A DNA stretch of 64,000 nt from Platanthera guangdongensis (GCA_039583875.1 CM077151.1:21100326-21164325); one strand, 5' to 3'. Positions 22,357-34,627 are shown, counted from the stretch's first letter. Notes: generated by a model not told the origin, from the sequence alone. Made by a program: numbers and translations.

Positions 22357-23315
22357 TGTACAACCCTGTGTCCGGCGAGCGGGTCCCACCAGGGAGGTTG
22401 AACAGGCCTGCCCCCGCGACTCGCACCCAAGCGGCAGGACGGGCTGAACGACTAAAGGGCTGGCCCGCTCCTGCCCATCTCAGGCGAGCGAGCTGGCAAC
22501 CCGCAGCAAGCGAGCCGGACCCGAGCTGGCGACCCGCAGCAAGCGAGCCGGACCCGAGCTGGCGACCCGCAGCAAGCGAGCCGGACCCGAGCTGGCGACC
22601 CGCAGCAAGCGAGCCGGACCCGAGCTGGCGACCCGCAGCAAGCGAGCCGGACCCGAGCTGGCGACCCGCCGCAAGCGAGCCGGACCCGCGATTGGCGACC
22701 CGCCGCAAGCGATCCGGACCCCGAGCGCGACCTGACCGCCGATCCGCCCGGCAAAAGGCAGGCGGCTCGCCCATATCGGCTCGCACTCGCCCAGTGAGGG
22801 TAGGCGAGCCCCAGAGCCGGGTCGCACCCGCCTCCTGCGGGAGAACTGAAGGCGAGCTGACCGCCCGGGGGTGCGAATAGCTACTCAGAACAGCGGAGCC
22901 TCGCTGTTGGCAGGCCAGGTTGGACTGCGCATAGCTGTTCAGAACAGCGGAGTTTGGCTGTTGGCAGACCCATCCAGGGGTCTTTTGGTACTTCCAGGTC
23001 AGTCCTTTTGGTTATTGGCAGTTCAGATTCTGAAAATCTATAAATAAGACCCAAGGGGTACCTCAGAGGACACGCTTTCAGTGCCTCCTTGCTCTCATTT
23101 TCAAGTGTTCTCTGAGAGTACCTTAGCTCGGCTCTTGGCTAAGGAGGGGAAGCGCTCAGAGATCTTCCGGGTTTGTGGTGGGACCTCCCTGCCGAGCCCT
23201 TGGGTCTGTCTCTTCTTGTCTCTCTCGTTGTTTTTCTTGCAGGTGCGAAGTAGGCACGAGACCACCCCTTCCCCAAGGGTCGAACTCCACAAGAGGCCGG
23301 TTTCCGGTTTCAACA
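22357..23315 (+). repeat. 3' LTR of element 1
   Basis: This is 959 bp and matches the 5' LTR except for one substitution (GGCTCGCCC versus GGCTTGCCC) and one extra C (GAGGCCGG versus GAGGCGG) seen by eye. It is followed by TSD TAATT. Confidence 0.97.
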
Positions 23316-23320
23316 TAATT

Positions 23321-25014
23321 GACTCTTCCTCTTCCTTGACATTCGGTAAGTCTTGTGTTGTTGATTGAATTTGTAGTTGTTTCCAATGTTTGTGTATCAT
23401 CCACAATGGGAAGGAACTTGAATTTTTAATGTAATTTACCAACTCGTGCGCGCATGGCAAACCCAATGTAAACCTTGTTTTGTGTAAGCATTGTACCACG
23501 TCGGGACAACCACGCCTAACCAACTCCTCCTCTTTTCTTATAGCTTCCAAAGCAAAAAGTGATATAGATCCAAGTAGTTCAGTGTATAACGGTCCTCTAA
23601 AACCACTAACAACTTGAATTGAACTTTGTCCAAAAGACTTCTTTATTTCTGTGTGTTGAAGGTTTAACATTTGATTGAAACATTTCCACACTGTTGTCAA
23701 GTTTCCAATAGAAACTTCTAAAAACCTCTTTAGTTGATTGTGTCCACTTTCCACACGGTTTGTTGTGGAATTACCCAGGTGCATATACTTGTCTATCCAA
23801 GCAGAAACAAACAACTCCTTGTACGGCTCCACCCATGTCGTTACTACGTAACGTAGTACATCTGGATATGTTTCAGAATATTTAGATCCCATGGAGTTAA
23901 AAAACATATTAAAATCATGTATTGTTGGAGAATTCATGATTTGCTGCCAATCATACAAAAACTCTTCGCAGTCCTTCCCTTTCTTGAAATATTTCTTACA
24001 ATGTGCTACAATATTTCGATGAATGTGAAGTTGGCACAAAACAATCATGCATTGTGGAAATACATGTTTAATAGCATTCATAAGTGCTATTTCTCTATCA
24101 ACGACCAACACATTTGGTTGAGAAGATTGGTTCAGTATGGATTTGAAACATTCCAGTGCCCATGTGTAGCTAGATTCAGTTTCATCAGATATAAAGGTGA
24201 ATGCTGAAAAGAAAGTCAAATTAGTTGACGTTTGTCCGACAATAGAAAGAAGTGGCAACCGATACCGATTTGTTTTGTAGGTGCAGTCTATGATGAACAC
24301 AGCTGAAAAAATATTGCTTAGCTGAACAGATAACGGATGTGCAAAAAAGAGGCTCTCCAAATGACTAGTGACTTCATTGACCTTGTTGTAACTCACATAT
24401 CCGGCTAGGTTGATACACTTATAAAGAAATTGTATCGGGGTGCCACCCGCCAACTCCTTCCGATAGAGCTTAGACTTCTCATTATAAATAGTACGCATGG
24501 TAGTAGAGCTAGAAGCATCTCTAGTTTGTAGTGCAGCCAATATTTTTTTTGGCCTCACTCCTGCCGCATACATATTCTCAACAATTTGTTGTTCATCAAT
24601 ATCTAACTTACCTGCAAAGGAGTGTGCCTCCAAATAGACAAACTCGTGGTTATGAAATCCACACTTAACTTCTAATGTCCACTCATCTATGCCAACAGAT
24701 TTTTGACCTTGCAAATGAAATGGACAACCACATCGCTTAGACGAACTTTTTCTCAAATTTTTCTTCACCCAACCCTTCTTGTTCTGGCTTGCACGAGTAA
24801 ATCCCCCTCTATCACACCCAAGTCTGACCCGAGGCTTCGCTCTATCATTTAGTGGATCAGCTCTCTGAATAATTATAACAAATCCAAGTTGTTTACCAAT
24901 ATTACGAACCCATTCAACTAACTCATCTCTACTGCAAAATACTGTGCTAGTAACAAAATGACTCCCAACATCTATTTGCGTAGACTTTACCCGATTCTCA
25001 TTCTCAATGTCCAT
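23321..25014 (-). pseudogene. MULE transposase N-terminal part (FAR1-type zinc region, DDE core, SWIM-like end)
   Basis: The ATG is at 25014. Residues ~85-125 hold a FAR1/WRKY-GCM1-like region (SSKRCGCPFHLQ, WTLEVKCGFHNHEF). The MULE catalytic core follows: FIIDCTYKTNRYRLPLLSIVG (first Asp), VLVVDREIALMNAI (second Asp), CQLHIHRNI, then TTNRVESGHNQLKRFLE (Glu). A SWIM-like motif, LGLPCAHELVNY, is near the end. The reading frame is open until the retrotransposon enters at 23320, after KEEEES. It continues logically at 10487 with the linker and OTU domain. In the intact element this protein would cut and rejoin the TIR ends. Confidence 0.93.
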
Positions 25015-26050
25015 TTCAGCAATAGAACTGGAAGATGAGGATCAAAACAAATCTCATGTTGTAATACATGACACATAGCAACAAAAATATTCAGACAAAA
25101 GAAGACACTAAGGTTAGAAATACCAGTTGGCTAGCGTTTCTGTCATGCATTTACTTGTTCTGGTCTCAGATTCCATGCCAGCAACAAATTGAACCTATTC
25201 CAAGAGAAGAAATAAACTTATATAAAGTGATTGCAATTTGACTGTCCCAAAATGATTGCAATGTTGGGGATTATAAGAAAATAGTTCTGTAACAGGAGCT
25301 CTTGTTATGCTACAGCTTGCAGGCTTTGCTGTGGGTGCTGTTCCATGGTTGAAATCACTAATAATTGGAAGTAGAGCTCCTCTTGTTATGCTTTCTAGCA
25401 ATAAATTTAGAATTATAGAACCTAATCTAGCAATGGAAAGCACCAATACAAATATTGAATTTTAGAACCAATCTTAGAACAGCAGCACAGGAAATTTAGA
25501 ACCTAATCTAGAACCTAATCTAGCAGCAAGAACAAGAAGAGCTACTAACCAAATTTGACTTTTCAATGGAAAGCAGTACAGGAAATTTAGAACCTAATCT
25601 AACAGCAAGAACTTGCAAGGTTTGATTAAATTCTCTATTCATGAAGAAATTATGTGCTTTTCTGTTTCTTAGTTTTGTAGTATCGTGCTAATCAAATGTG
25701 AGTACTGAATTTTGGTCTTCTTAATAGCTTAAATGTTCTGATATGTTATTTAGTGGGATATAAAATGTTGCAGTATTTTTCTTAATTCCAAAACCAGTGA
25801 TCCGCACAAACTCTTATTATGTTTAATAGAATCATCCCATTACTGCATGGATTAATCCTATGTAGGCAATGAACATTCTATGGAATCATCCCATGTAGGA
25901 AAGTTGATAATTAGTAAAATATTTAACACACATGATGCTATACTCCCTCACACGTCTCACCTAAAAGTTGGTGAGTTTGATTTACATAACAAGAATAGAA
26001 AGAATTGCTTTCCTAGGGGTTTGCTTACCTATCGGAGGACTCCGTTCGGG
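25015..26050. other. MULE non-coding region, AT-rich, with short dispersed repeats
   Basis: No gene was seen. Between about 25445 and 25620 the phrase AATTTAGAACCTAATCTA recurs with spacers such as GCAGCAAGAAC. It presumably contains the transposase 5' leader. Confidence 0.5.
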
Positions 26051-26089
26051 GAAGAAGAGGACGGAGGGGCGACGACGTCCAAGTGGAAA

Positions 26090-26330
26090 TACGTCCGTCG
26101 ATTGAGGAGGCGGCGGCGTCCGGGGCGAACAGGGGCCGGCGTGGTTGGGAACGCGAAGACGGCGGCGTCCGGGGCGAACAGGGGCCGGCGAGATTAGGAA
26201 CGCTAGGGAGGCGCGTCCGGGGCGAACAGTGGCCGGCGACGATGAGATCGCGAAGGAGGCGCGTCCGGGGCGAACAGGGGCCGGCGACGATGGGATCGCG
26301 AAGGAGACGCCGTTCGGGGTGGGAAACAGT
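26090..26330. repeat. ~50-bp GC-rich tandem repeat, MULE subterminal
   Basis: Four to five units carry GCGTCCGGGGCGAACAGGGG then CCGGCGA. ORFs rich in Arg/Gly across it are artefacts. Confidence 0.85.
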
Positions 26331-26476
26331 AAACCCTGGGGTGCGAGCTAAATAACATAGGGTTTCATAAAGGAGGACTTTTCATTCCATTCAGGACTGC
26401 GAATATCCATTTCAGGACTGCTAATATCAATTCTCTTCTTTTTTAGGGATTTTAGGATGATTCACCGGTGAAGACT

Positions 26477-26565
26477 CAAATTTTTGGTGGGCCCGCCACG
26501 TGTCTTAATCTTACATAGGTGTGTATAGCAAAAGCTATACACACCTGTGTATAACAACCGCGTTC
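26477..26565 (-). repeat. MULE right TIR
   Basis: This is the complement of the left TIR, with 86 of 89 positions identical, and holds the same internal palindrome. It is followed by the 9-bp TSD at 26566-26574. Confidence 0.95.
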
Positions 26566-26574
26566 GCTAATTTC

Positions 26575-26939
26575 TCTTGCAGTTTACCGCTGATTTCAGG
26601 AAAAATCTCGGAAAACGAAGTTAAGCAGTTTGCGAATTTATTCTTTGTATTCTGGCAGGCAGCTGGCAAACTCTGCATTACTATTTAAATAATTTATTAT
26701 AATGCCTAATGAGGGGGGTAAAATGATTAATTCGTCAGACGACAGATATGGATTCTGGACCACGGATCACCACCGTTCATGCCAACCGTCTTCTTGCCAG
26801 CTGGGGAGATCCACGCCACATTATGGCACGCGCATCTCATTTGTATTGAGAGCCACATGCCCGCATTAATAATTTGATAGTTATTTATATTTTAGGAGTG
26901 AGTAATAGGCGCCGCTCATATCTCTTAAACTCCTCTTAA
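26575..26939. other. Flanking sequence, no gene seen
   Basis: Between the MULE TSD and the start of recognisable copia RT there is no supported feature. This would be the original distal upstream sequence of the gene at 7629-7964. Confidence 0.4.
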
Positions 26940-29900
26940 GTAAAGGTCCACAGAAGGGAATTCTGCGATCGTTTTGTACAGCGTTCGAGGCATCAACTTC
27001 AAGTCATGAAAGACCTTCTTCAGTTTACAGACGTGTTGTGGATGTTCTTCAGATATATATTCAGGTGGTTGGACCATGAATATGTCTTTGTCAATCTCTC
27101 TGTAAAAAATGCATTCTGCACGTCAATTTGTCAAATCTTCAAACTTTGGCAAGCCGTCAAGGCTATAACCACACGTACTGAAATTATTTTGGCCACCGGA
27201 CTAAACATCTACTCGTAGTCTTCACTGTACTGTTGGGAGAACCTCCGAGTTACAAGGCGGGTCTTGTACCGCTCAATGCTGTCGGCAGCCTTCTTCTTCA
27301 GTTTATAAATCCACTTGCAGGTAACAAGAGTCATGTCATCGACCTTGGGCACAAGATCTCAAGTCTCATTCTTTCAAAGGACGGTCATCTTCTCATCCAT
27401 GGCATTTTCTCGCTCCTTAATCCCAGTGATGTTCTCAAGGCATGACGGTTCCCGCTCGTCCAGGGGACCTGCAAAAAAACGTGAGACAAAGCTTACTATG
27501 TTCCCGTCCCTGTACCGAGCTGGTGAAATAATGGTTTTCTTCGACCTCCGCAAGGCCCGAACCTCATACACCACACCAGCTGCTTTTTCTGCAACAGTTC
27601 TTCTTTCAAACATACTAGGAGCATTGCTTCCTTTGCTTCTTGAGTCAGAAGCACCTGCTCCTGAGCTGGATAAAATTGGAGCTCCTGGAGACACAAACAA
27701 CTCCATCAGAAGATCGTCATCAGCTTTTTCTTGATTGTCATACACCCTGCTCTCTTGTAGTTTCATAGAGGAACTACCCTGGTATGATGTTAACTCATCA
27801 AATACGATATCTCATGTGACGACAAACTTCTTTGTCTCACGGTTCATGCACTTCTAGTACTTCTTCCGCTCGTCAAAGCAAATGAAAACAAGCCTCCTCG
27901 GCTTCACATCCAGATTCATCCTAAGCGTGTTTGGAACATGCACATAGTAGGTGGATCCAAACACTTGAGGTGTGTCATGCTAGGCTTCTCCTTGAACATG
28001 AACTCATGTGGAGACTTCATGTTGTTGGAGCTCAACGACATCCGGTTGATCACATAGGCTCCGCAGGCAATTCTCACAGCCCAAAAGACCATGGGAATTT
28101 CTTTGGAGTGAAGCCAACACTTGCAGGTCTCCGTCAGATGTCAGATCATCCTCTCAGCAATATTATTTTGTTGTGAAGTGAGCGCACAAGAAAGCTCCCT
28201 CTAAATTCCATGTTTTGTGCAAAAGTTGAGAAACACATTTGATGTGAACTCTCCTCCATTATTTGTTCTCAACTACTTGATCCGCCGATTTAGCCGTCCT
28301 TCCACAAGATCTTTGAACTCCACAAACTTCTAAAAAGCCTCATACTTCTCCTTTACAAAGTATACCCAAATATATCTAGTGAAATCATCAACCAGAACCA
28401 TTATATATTGGTTACCTCTAAGACTATGGGTGATGGTCGGTCCCGTCAGGTCAAAATGGATGTATTTCAACGGTGGCTTGTACCTGGACAAGGACTTGTC
28501 AAATGGAAGGCGATGAGCCTTTCCATACTGACACCCAACACAAACATGATCATCGCAGATTGATGAAAGACTAGGTAGGTCTTTCACCAGACCTCTTAAC
28601 GCCATAACCTTTAGTTTGTCCATCCCACATATCTCAGTCTTTCATGCCAGATAATCGTTGGTCCTCATCTTTTCAACATAGGAATTTGATGACAATACAA
28701 ACAAGTCATTCACTCTCCTCCCAACATGAGTCATGTCATCTTTCACCATTGACACATTCCGAAGAAATTTCACTTATGTCGGGTCAAGCAGAATGTGATG
28801 CCCAGCGTTTACAATGTTAGTCACCGAGAACATGTTCTTCTTCATTCCAGGCACATGATAAACACTCTGCAAATTGAGTGGTCCCTTATCAATACCTAAA
28901 GAAACTATTCTCTCTCTTTCCACTGCATGCACAATATCATCAGCAGTAATGATAGCATCATTAACTGTGTATACCTGCAAAGAAGAGAGCTTTGATTCGT
29001 CCCCGGTGAGGTGATGTCCACAACCCGAGTCTATGATCCAGTTCTCTTGATAGTTGATGGAGGCCATGACACAAACCGACATTGTCATCATATCTGCCAT
29101 GAAGCAGTTTCCTCATTCTACTTCTTCCTTCATGTATTCAACTCCTTTTTTATCTACAGCGTGTCCTGGCTGAAGATTAACTCTGCAGTCCTTTCTAAAG
29201 TGACCAAGCATGTTGCACTTGTAACACCTCGGTCCTCTCTTCTTTCCTACATCCTACTTTGGAGTCTTGCTCCTTTTCTACTGAGATGAAGTTGAAGGAC
29301 CATCATACATATATGTATTATTCATCCTATCCCATCTTTTCTTCTTTCCAGAGTAAAGAACCTCACTATCTCCCCCTGAAATAGAAACTTCAACAATCTG
29401 TCTTATCAAGCTCTCTTGAAGCAAGCAGATTCTCCAGCTACAACAAAAATGGTTGATTTACCCAGCCCTGCACAGACATAACAAAGGCCATATATTTCTT
29501 TCGCAAACCTCAAATAATGTACTTCCTCAGCTTCGCCTCTGAGATAAGCTCTTCCAGGTCTAATGCTAAAATTTTAGCATATATACAGGTTCTTCATCTT
29601 CAAGAAGAATGATGATATGGACAAGTCTCCCTGAGTTGCTTTCGTCAACTCATTCTCAAAGAACTATAGTCGAGCTACGTTCTTCTTGTTGAATAGGACA
29701 TCAAGGGTCGTCCAAATTTCAGTAGTCAACCTATATTTGATGATGTGGTCAAATAGCTCAGGTGATATCGCTCGCTTCAGAGTGAACTCGGCCTTCGTGT
29801 TTGTTCTCCTCCAAGCCCTCACCTCTTGAGCATTCTCTTCAGCAGCAAAAACCTCTTGTCTCTCCTCTCCACCAATGACCTCCCAGTGGTTCTCGCCTAA

Positions 29901-29990
29901 AAGATAACTTTCCATACACGACTTCCACTTCTATAAATTAATTCGTGTTAGGAGTTCAATTTCAAGGCCTCTTGCATAACCTCCTTCCAT
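26940..29990 (-). pseudogene. Ty1/copia element A: gag-pol remnants
   Basis: Reading leftwards from about 29990, a copia gag piece (RAISPELFDHIIKYRLTTEIW, 29664-29915) comes first. A CCHC knuckle (CYKCNMLGHFRKDC) follows near 29190-29230, then a protease/spacer (WIIDSGCGHHLTGDESKL, about 29050-28780). The GAG-pre-integrase and integrase start is at 28330-28623 (CVGCQYGKAHRLPF, YIHFDLTGP, MVLVDDFTRYIWVYF). RT pieces occupy 27500-26940 (RYKTRLVTRRFSQQ, VQNAFF, VCKLKKVFHDLKLMPR). Many stops and frameshifts are present. RT stops near 26940 without RNase H or a 3' LTR, so the element is truncated. Confidence 0.9.
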
Positions 29991-30070
29991 TATTATGAAC
30001 TTGGTTTACTTGAAACTTTCAAAGGTCGTAAGAAAATCTCGGCGTTTGATCACTACTCAAGCCATTGTCC

Positions 30071-30081
30071 CTCTGATACCA
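30071..30081 (-). other. copia element A primer binding site
   Basis: The minus strand reads TGGTATCAGAG, the initiator-Met tRNA complement typical of plant copia elements. It lies just before gag and just after the inferred LTR end at about 30089. Confidence 0.85.
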
Positions 30082-30088
30082 TTTTTTT

Positions 30089-30630
30089 TGAGAAGCGGAA
30101 AAGGTCAGGGAACACTCAACCAATCAAGTCAAATAAATCAGAAACAAGTAGAAGAACAAGAGTTACAATTGAATTAATAATCTTCTTTACAGTGCGAGTC
30201 ATACATTGTGAGACATGATTTTTCAATGCATCTGATGGAGAACACAAAAAAAGCAAGTACAAGAAATCGGCAGACAACACAATGTAATTGTCTAGCCTCC
30301 AGTTCGCCAAGGATAACCGCCCAGTCTGTGAACTGCCTTTTTTCCTGTTGAAGATAACTCTGTCTGCAATCTTCTGGTCGTCTGACCGCGAGGTCCCCTG
30401 ACCGTCGAAGTTGTCGCGAATAAATGAAGTGAAACTAAGCTGACGCCTAACCGGAACTCCTGGTCGTCTAACCGTTGAGGTCTCCTAACCGCGAGTTGAG
30501 TGAACAACTCTATTCGAACTGCAACTCAGTACGCCAAAGGCGAACTGTGATATCAATCTGGTAAAATGCCAAGGAAGAAGACCGCCTAGTCGCCTATCTG
30601 TGACCTGCTGCTAACAGTCACCGACTAGTA
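30089..30630 (-). repeat. putative 5' LTR of copia element A
   Basis: The sequence beyond the primer site should be the LTR. Its inner end (minus ...CTTCTCA) is at 30089. The outer limit is not certain, because no second LTR copy is present for comparison and another repeat appears to begin near 30632. Confidence 0.4.
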
Positions 30631-30794
30631 TTGTAATATCCTCGTCCATCACATAGCATATAACAGAAGTTCCGGTCGGGGCCCGACGCCATATACTACG
30701 AACAGTCAAAGGAGTTACTAATTAAAACCATAATTAGTAACTAATGCTGACCGTTGTTATTGTTTGTCATCGTGCGGTGGAATGTTTCATGCAC

Positions 30795-31010
30795 CTACCG
30801 GCTGGCGGGCGGCCATGGAAGAAGAAATTTGGCTCTCTGAGCTAACCAGACATGGAACCTGTTTAGCTTGGCCACAGGAGATAGTGTTTCCTCATAATCG
30901 AGGTCTTGCTGTTTGGTGAAGCCACGAGCCACCAGGCGGGCATTCAGACGATTAATCGTCACATCAAGGGCATGCTTGATCACAAAGACATGAACAGGTT
31001 TCATGTTCAT
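30795..31010 (-). pseudogene. Ty1/copia RT fragment, separate from element A
   Basis: The translation contains NARLVARGFTKQQDLDYEETLSPVAKLNRF, a copia RT landmark, in 71 codons. It lies upstream of element A's own gag in the same orientation, so it belongs to a different insertion. No other domain is attached. Confidence 0.85.
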
Positions 31011-31014
31011 GTCC

Positions 31015-33330
31015 TAGTACATAGTGCATTCTAGCGGAAGAATTTAGAGGTTAACAGGAACTCAACCAATTAATTGTCCACTAACATAAAAGTAGGAATT
31101 ATACCCAAATACACAAATAGTCTTGGCACTAATGCCTTACAATGTTCAACTCAAATTAAATTGACTTGCATACATCAGCACGCAGGGCGACCACACATGA
31201 ACAACACAGTAAACGGATAATACGCTTTGGCCTTCGAGGGCCAGCTTAGCAATCATAGGCTCCAACCTGTTATTTCCTGCTTGGCCTGGCTGCACCTATA
31301 TGAAACATTTCACTGTACGGTGGCAAACAATAGCAACGGTCAGCATTAGTTGAACAAATTATAACAAACTCACCCCTTACCGGGAGTGGCGGTGCTCCTT
31401 CCCTGCATGCATTAGCATAAATATAACATGACAATCGAAACGTGTAACTTAAGCACCATTCACCACAGACGTTGGCACGGCCGTCCAACACCTCGTGCTC
31501 TCATGGCACATTCTTGTTATACAGGACCTCAAGGGTTAAACCACCGTTCTTTGTGATAGTAAACAATGTTTGAGCTTTCAGTCTTTTAGGGCCAAAGCCA
31601 AAGACAACGCCCCTATGCTACGACAAAGTCATGGTGACTTAAAATTCACACTTTGACTCACTCCAAGTCGAACATCATAGGGGTGGGTATAGTTTAACCA
31701 TATCTCATGCTCAAATCGTCCGGCTCGCAGGCCTGACGCGGGTCAGCATCCCCTTTCCGATTTCCGAATGATCTAAAACCCTGTTAGGATCTTAGGCTAG
31801 CACTCATGGCTACGATAGCTGAGCAAATTACGCTCACGCTCCACAAATTTGCCCCCAGGTCTTCGAGAGACATGTCTCCACAGCTCCCAGGTCTCACAAG
31901 ACAGGCCTCACAGAATAGCCCACAGGTCTCCCAGAGACAGGCTTCACAAAACACATAGCTCACAGGATCTATCGACGACGGTAGCACTACCGTCGCGCGG
32001 TAGGGGCAGACTATCGTTTCTTCCCCTTTATCGGGTGTTTTCCTAGAGACTACTTCGAGTACTCTCACTACAGCCATCTGCACACTTGTGACTCCAAAAT
32101 CTACGCGAAAATCACTGATTCTTATCCGACATATAGAATATACAAACATCACCAATCTAGACCAATCTGTCTGGATGGGCTTCACACAACATGTATATTC
32201 CGTACTTCAATTCTGGATCTAAATGCAAGACAAACGGGAATACACAGATCTAACCGTCGGGAGAACCACCTCCACGTGTTCGTGGAGAGTCCATCCTCAA
32301 ATGCCAAAAAGAAGGACTTCACATGTCCAAAGAAGAGAATCGTTATCCTAGAAGTCGGCTTCGATGCCATGGAAGAGATTTTAGCCTGATGAAAAGGACG
32401 GTATCGACTTTGCCTCTGTAGATCCGAACTCGCCTTGCAAATTTGAGCTCAAAATCTCAAATGCCGGCAAGATCTCCTCTCTCTCTCTCTGGCGCTGCTT
32501 CTCCTCCTCCAAAAGTCCAGCCCAAGTTTCTCACTCCAAAAGTATGAAGTGAAAACGGCCAAACCAACACTGTAAAACGAGCTATCGTCGTGCGTTACCG
32601 TTAATCAACTCTTCGATTCGCGTGCCACCGTCCAGGCCATCCAACCACAGCCTGACATGTGGTCACGTCGTTACAGCTTCGTTATCGCCACGAGATAGGA
32701 TGTTAACGCCTCGCGGTAGGTGGGGACGGTTACGACACGACGTGTAACGCCCTCACTCGTCACATGGAATATAATGGTGGGTCCGGTCTAGGCCACATGT
32801 CATATTTCACAGACAAGCGGCAGAATTAAGTGTGGAAATCAAAACCTACTCGTACCTTAACTCAAAACATTCTAGCGCGGCATTTTATGTTGGATGAACT
32901 CATCTCAATGAATGTTCACTAATATACAAATTCCATATTTATATATATGAAATCAGGAATGTATACAACACACACACTCATGGCCTTAAGGCCTTACAAG
33001 TTCCTCTTTACAAATGTACAGTTTCATACATCGGTACGCAGGCCGACCACACATGAAATCCAAATACGTTTCGCACGACCTTCAAGGGCCTGTAGCAGCA
33101 AGCCTTCATTCCGCTCAAATCAATTCAATCATCAGCACCTGCAATTAGCCATCCACCCAAGAGCGGCAAACAAAGTAATGGTCAGCATGAGTTGACCAAT
33201 TGTAACGACCATACACCTTACCTGGGGCAGTGGTTCCTTCCTTGTATGTATTACTATAACCATCTCTATCAATCTACCAATCACAACCATATCACAAATG
33301 TCGGTATCCACCAGACGCTCCGTGCACTCA
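31015..33330. repeat. Diverged long repeat pair (about 31015-31470 and 32815-33330)
   Basis: The two segments share ordered blocks: GTACGCAGGCCGACCACACATGAA versus a close match at 31170-31200, GCAAACAA...GGTCAGCAT.AGTTGA, and CTTACC.GG.AGTGG...CTTCC. Upstream, TGTAAYRYCCTC...CATAGCATATAA-type sequence at 30632 resembles that at 32741. They look like old LTR copies of one family, with the copia fragment inserted in the first. The stretch 31500-32740 between them has short CAGGTCTC.CA repeats near 31855-31930 and no gene. Confidence 0.45.
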
Positions 33331-33642
33331 GGGCACCTTGTTGGTGTACCAGATATTCCAGTCGTCCACCGCCGATCAGAGGTTTTTAACTTGTTGGTTG
33401 GGCGGTTCAATTGTAGTCCACCAATCCCGCGGGCTGGCGACATTCCGTCCATATCACTCAGAGGTACTAACCTCACAGCATCCACAAACATAACCACAAC
33501 AGATCGACCCACCCTAGTGGTGTAGCAAGTCGGTTTTATCGATGCTCCCCAGGCATTACCACCAATCGACCCCTCACCTATTCTCGATCGACCCACCCTT
33601 CTAGACTTAGCTATTTCTCTGATTTCTGTCATCTTGTTGAGG

Positions 33643-34350
33643 CGTTGAGTGAACTGTCTTCACTCAATGCTTATGTACTTAGCTGATTTCCCTCTTTATG
33701 AATGTGTTTAGTGATCCTTCACAACTCAACATTTTTGCCTTTGCATGTCTTTTTTGATGAGGTCTTGAGTGAATTGTCTTCACTTAATACTTTTGTACTT
33801 AACCGATCTTCTTGATGAGCTTGCGTTGAGTGAGTTGTCCTCACTCAGCGCATCTGGACTTAGACAGATTTTTCTGTCTATATCTTCTTAAGCGTTGACT
33901 AAACCTTAGCCTATCGACGCTTTCTTGTTTGGTCGTTGAGTGAGCTGTCGTTACTCAACGCATCTGGACTTAGCCAAAATTTTTGACAGATTGCTCAAAT
34001 GATTCTTTCTTCAGGCGTTGAGTGAGTTGTCCTCACTCAACGTTTTTGGACTTAGTCGGATTTCTTCCTTGTCAATGCTGAAGCTTTGACAGACTGAGCT
34101 TTACTCGACACCTCTTGTTATATGGCATTGAGTGAACTGCCTTCACTCAACGTCTATGGACTTAGCCGCAAATCTGCCTTGAGAACTATTGGGCTTTGAC
34201 TGTCCATGCTTTACTTAGCGCTTTTTGTCATCTGGTGTTGAGTGAACTGGCTTCACTCAACACCTATGAACTTAGACGAATTTTTATCTTTCTAGCGTTC
34301 TTCCTTAACATCTGGCGCTGAGTGAATTGGCTTCACTCAACGTCTGTGGA
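33643..34350 (+). repeat. Eight spaced copies of a hairpin module
   Basis: Modules start at about 33643, 33763, 33823, 33933, 34015, 34126, 34236 and 34315. Each reads like CGTTGAGTGA, a 6-8-base spacer and TCACTCAACG, a 10-bp inverted repeat. It is followed by a ...GGACTTAG tail and a variable 40-80-bp spacer. No coding sense was found. Confidence 0.85.
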
Positions 34351-34627
34351 CTTAGACAGATTTATTTCTTTCCATCTTTCTTCCTTGTGACCACCTATCA
34401 CAATCACTTAGACAATCTGTCTGAACTTGTTCCATGGAACATCCTGCACATATTGAACTTGAGCATACATCAAATACAATTATGCTCTTGGTATTGATTG
34501 TGATGCTTTTTTAAATCTAGGGAACATTGAGGGCAATATTTCCAACACTCTGTCAACTGGCGGGTTGTTGGTGACCACAACCTCTCTTTGATGAGTGAAC
34601 TCGATAGTCAAGTTGGGTCGTATGGGT

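Larger units (their letters stand above)
10488..23315 (+). mobile_element. Ty3/gypsy Tat-lineage LTR retrotransposon, element 1 (12.8 kb)
   Basis: The two LTRs (958 and 959 bp) start TGTACAACC and end TTTCAACA, and are flanked by TAATT duplications. The order is primer site, gag, protease, RT, RNase H, a second plant-type RNase H, integrase, a tandem array, then two antisense spliced genes, polypurine tract and 3' LTR. The extra RNase H domain marks the Tat lineage. By eye the LTRs differ by one substitution and one 1-bp indel, so the insertion is very recent, yet gag-pol carries about ten frameshifts. It sits inside the MULE transposase gene. Confidence 0.97.
8186..26565 (-). mobile_element. 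Mutator-like element (MULE) with transposase-OTU gene, split by a Tat retrotransposon
   Basis: The element is bounded by 89-bp terminal inverted repeats with 3 mismatches and by identical 9-bp TSDs (GCTAATTTC). It spans 18,380 bp, of which 12,833 bp is the later retrotransposon with its TSD, leaving about 5.5 kb of MULE. The minus strand encodes a FAR1-type zinc region, a MULE transposase core and, after the insertion, an OTU cysteine-protease-like domain. Subterminal sequence is also inverted: the interval near 8918-8960 matches the complement of about 26385-26440. The transposase is broken by the insertion and by a 2-bp frameshift, so this copy is not autonomous now. It lies 222 bp upstream of the membrane-protein start codon. 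Confidence 0.95.

Noticed and set aside
23101..23320. C-terminal extension of the MULE transposase ORF
   Set aside because: This part is translated LTR sequence; the native protein continues at 10487.
32741..33640. Assignment of the TGTAAC-starting repeat as a Del/Tekay LTR
   Set aside because: Start resembles such LTRs, but no matching end, TSD, primer site or internal domains were found.
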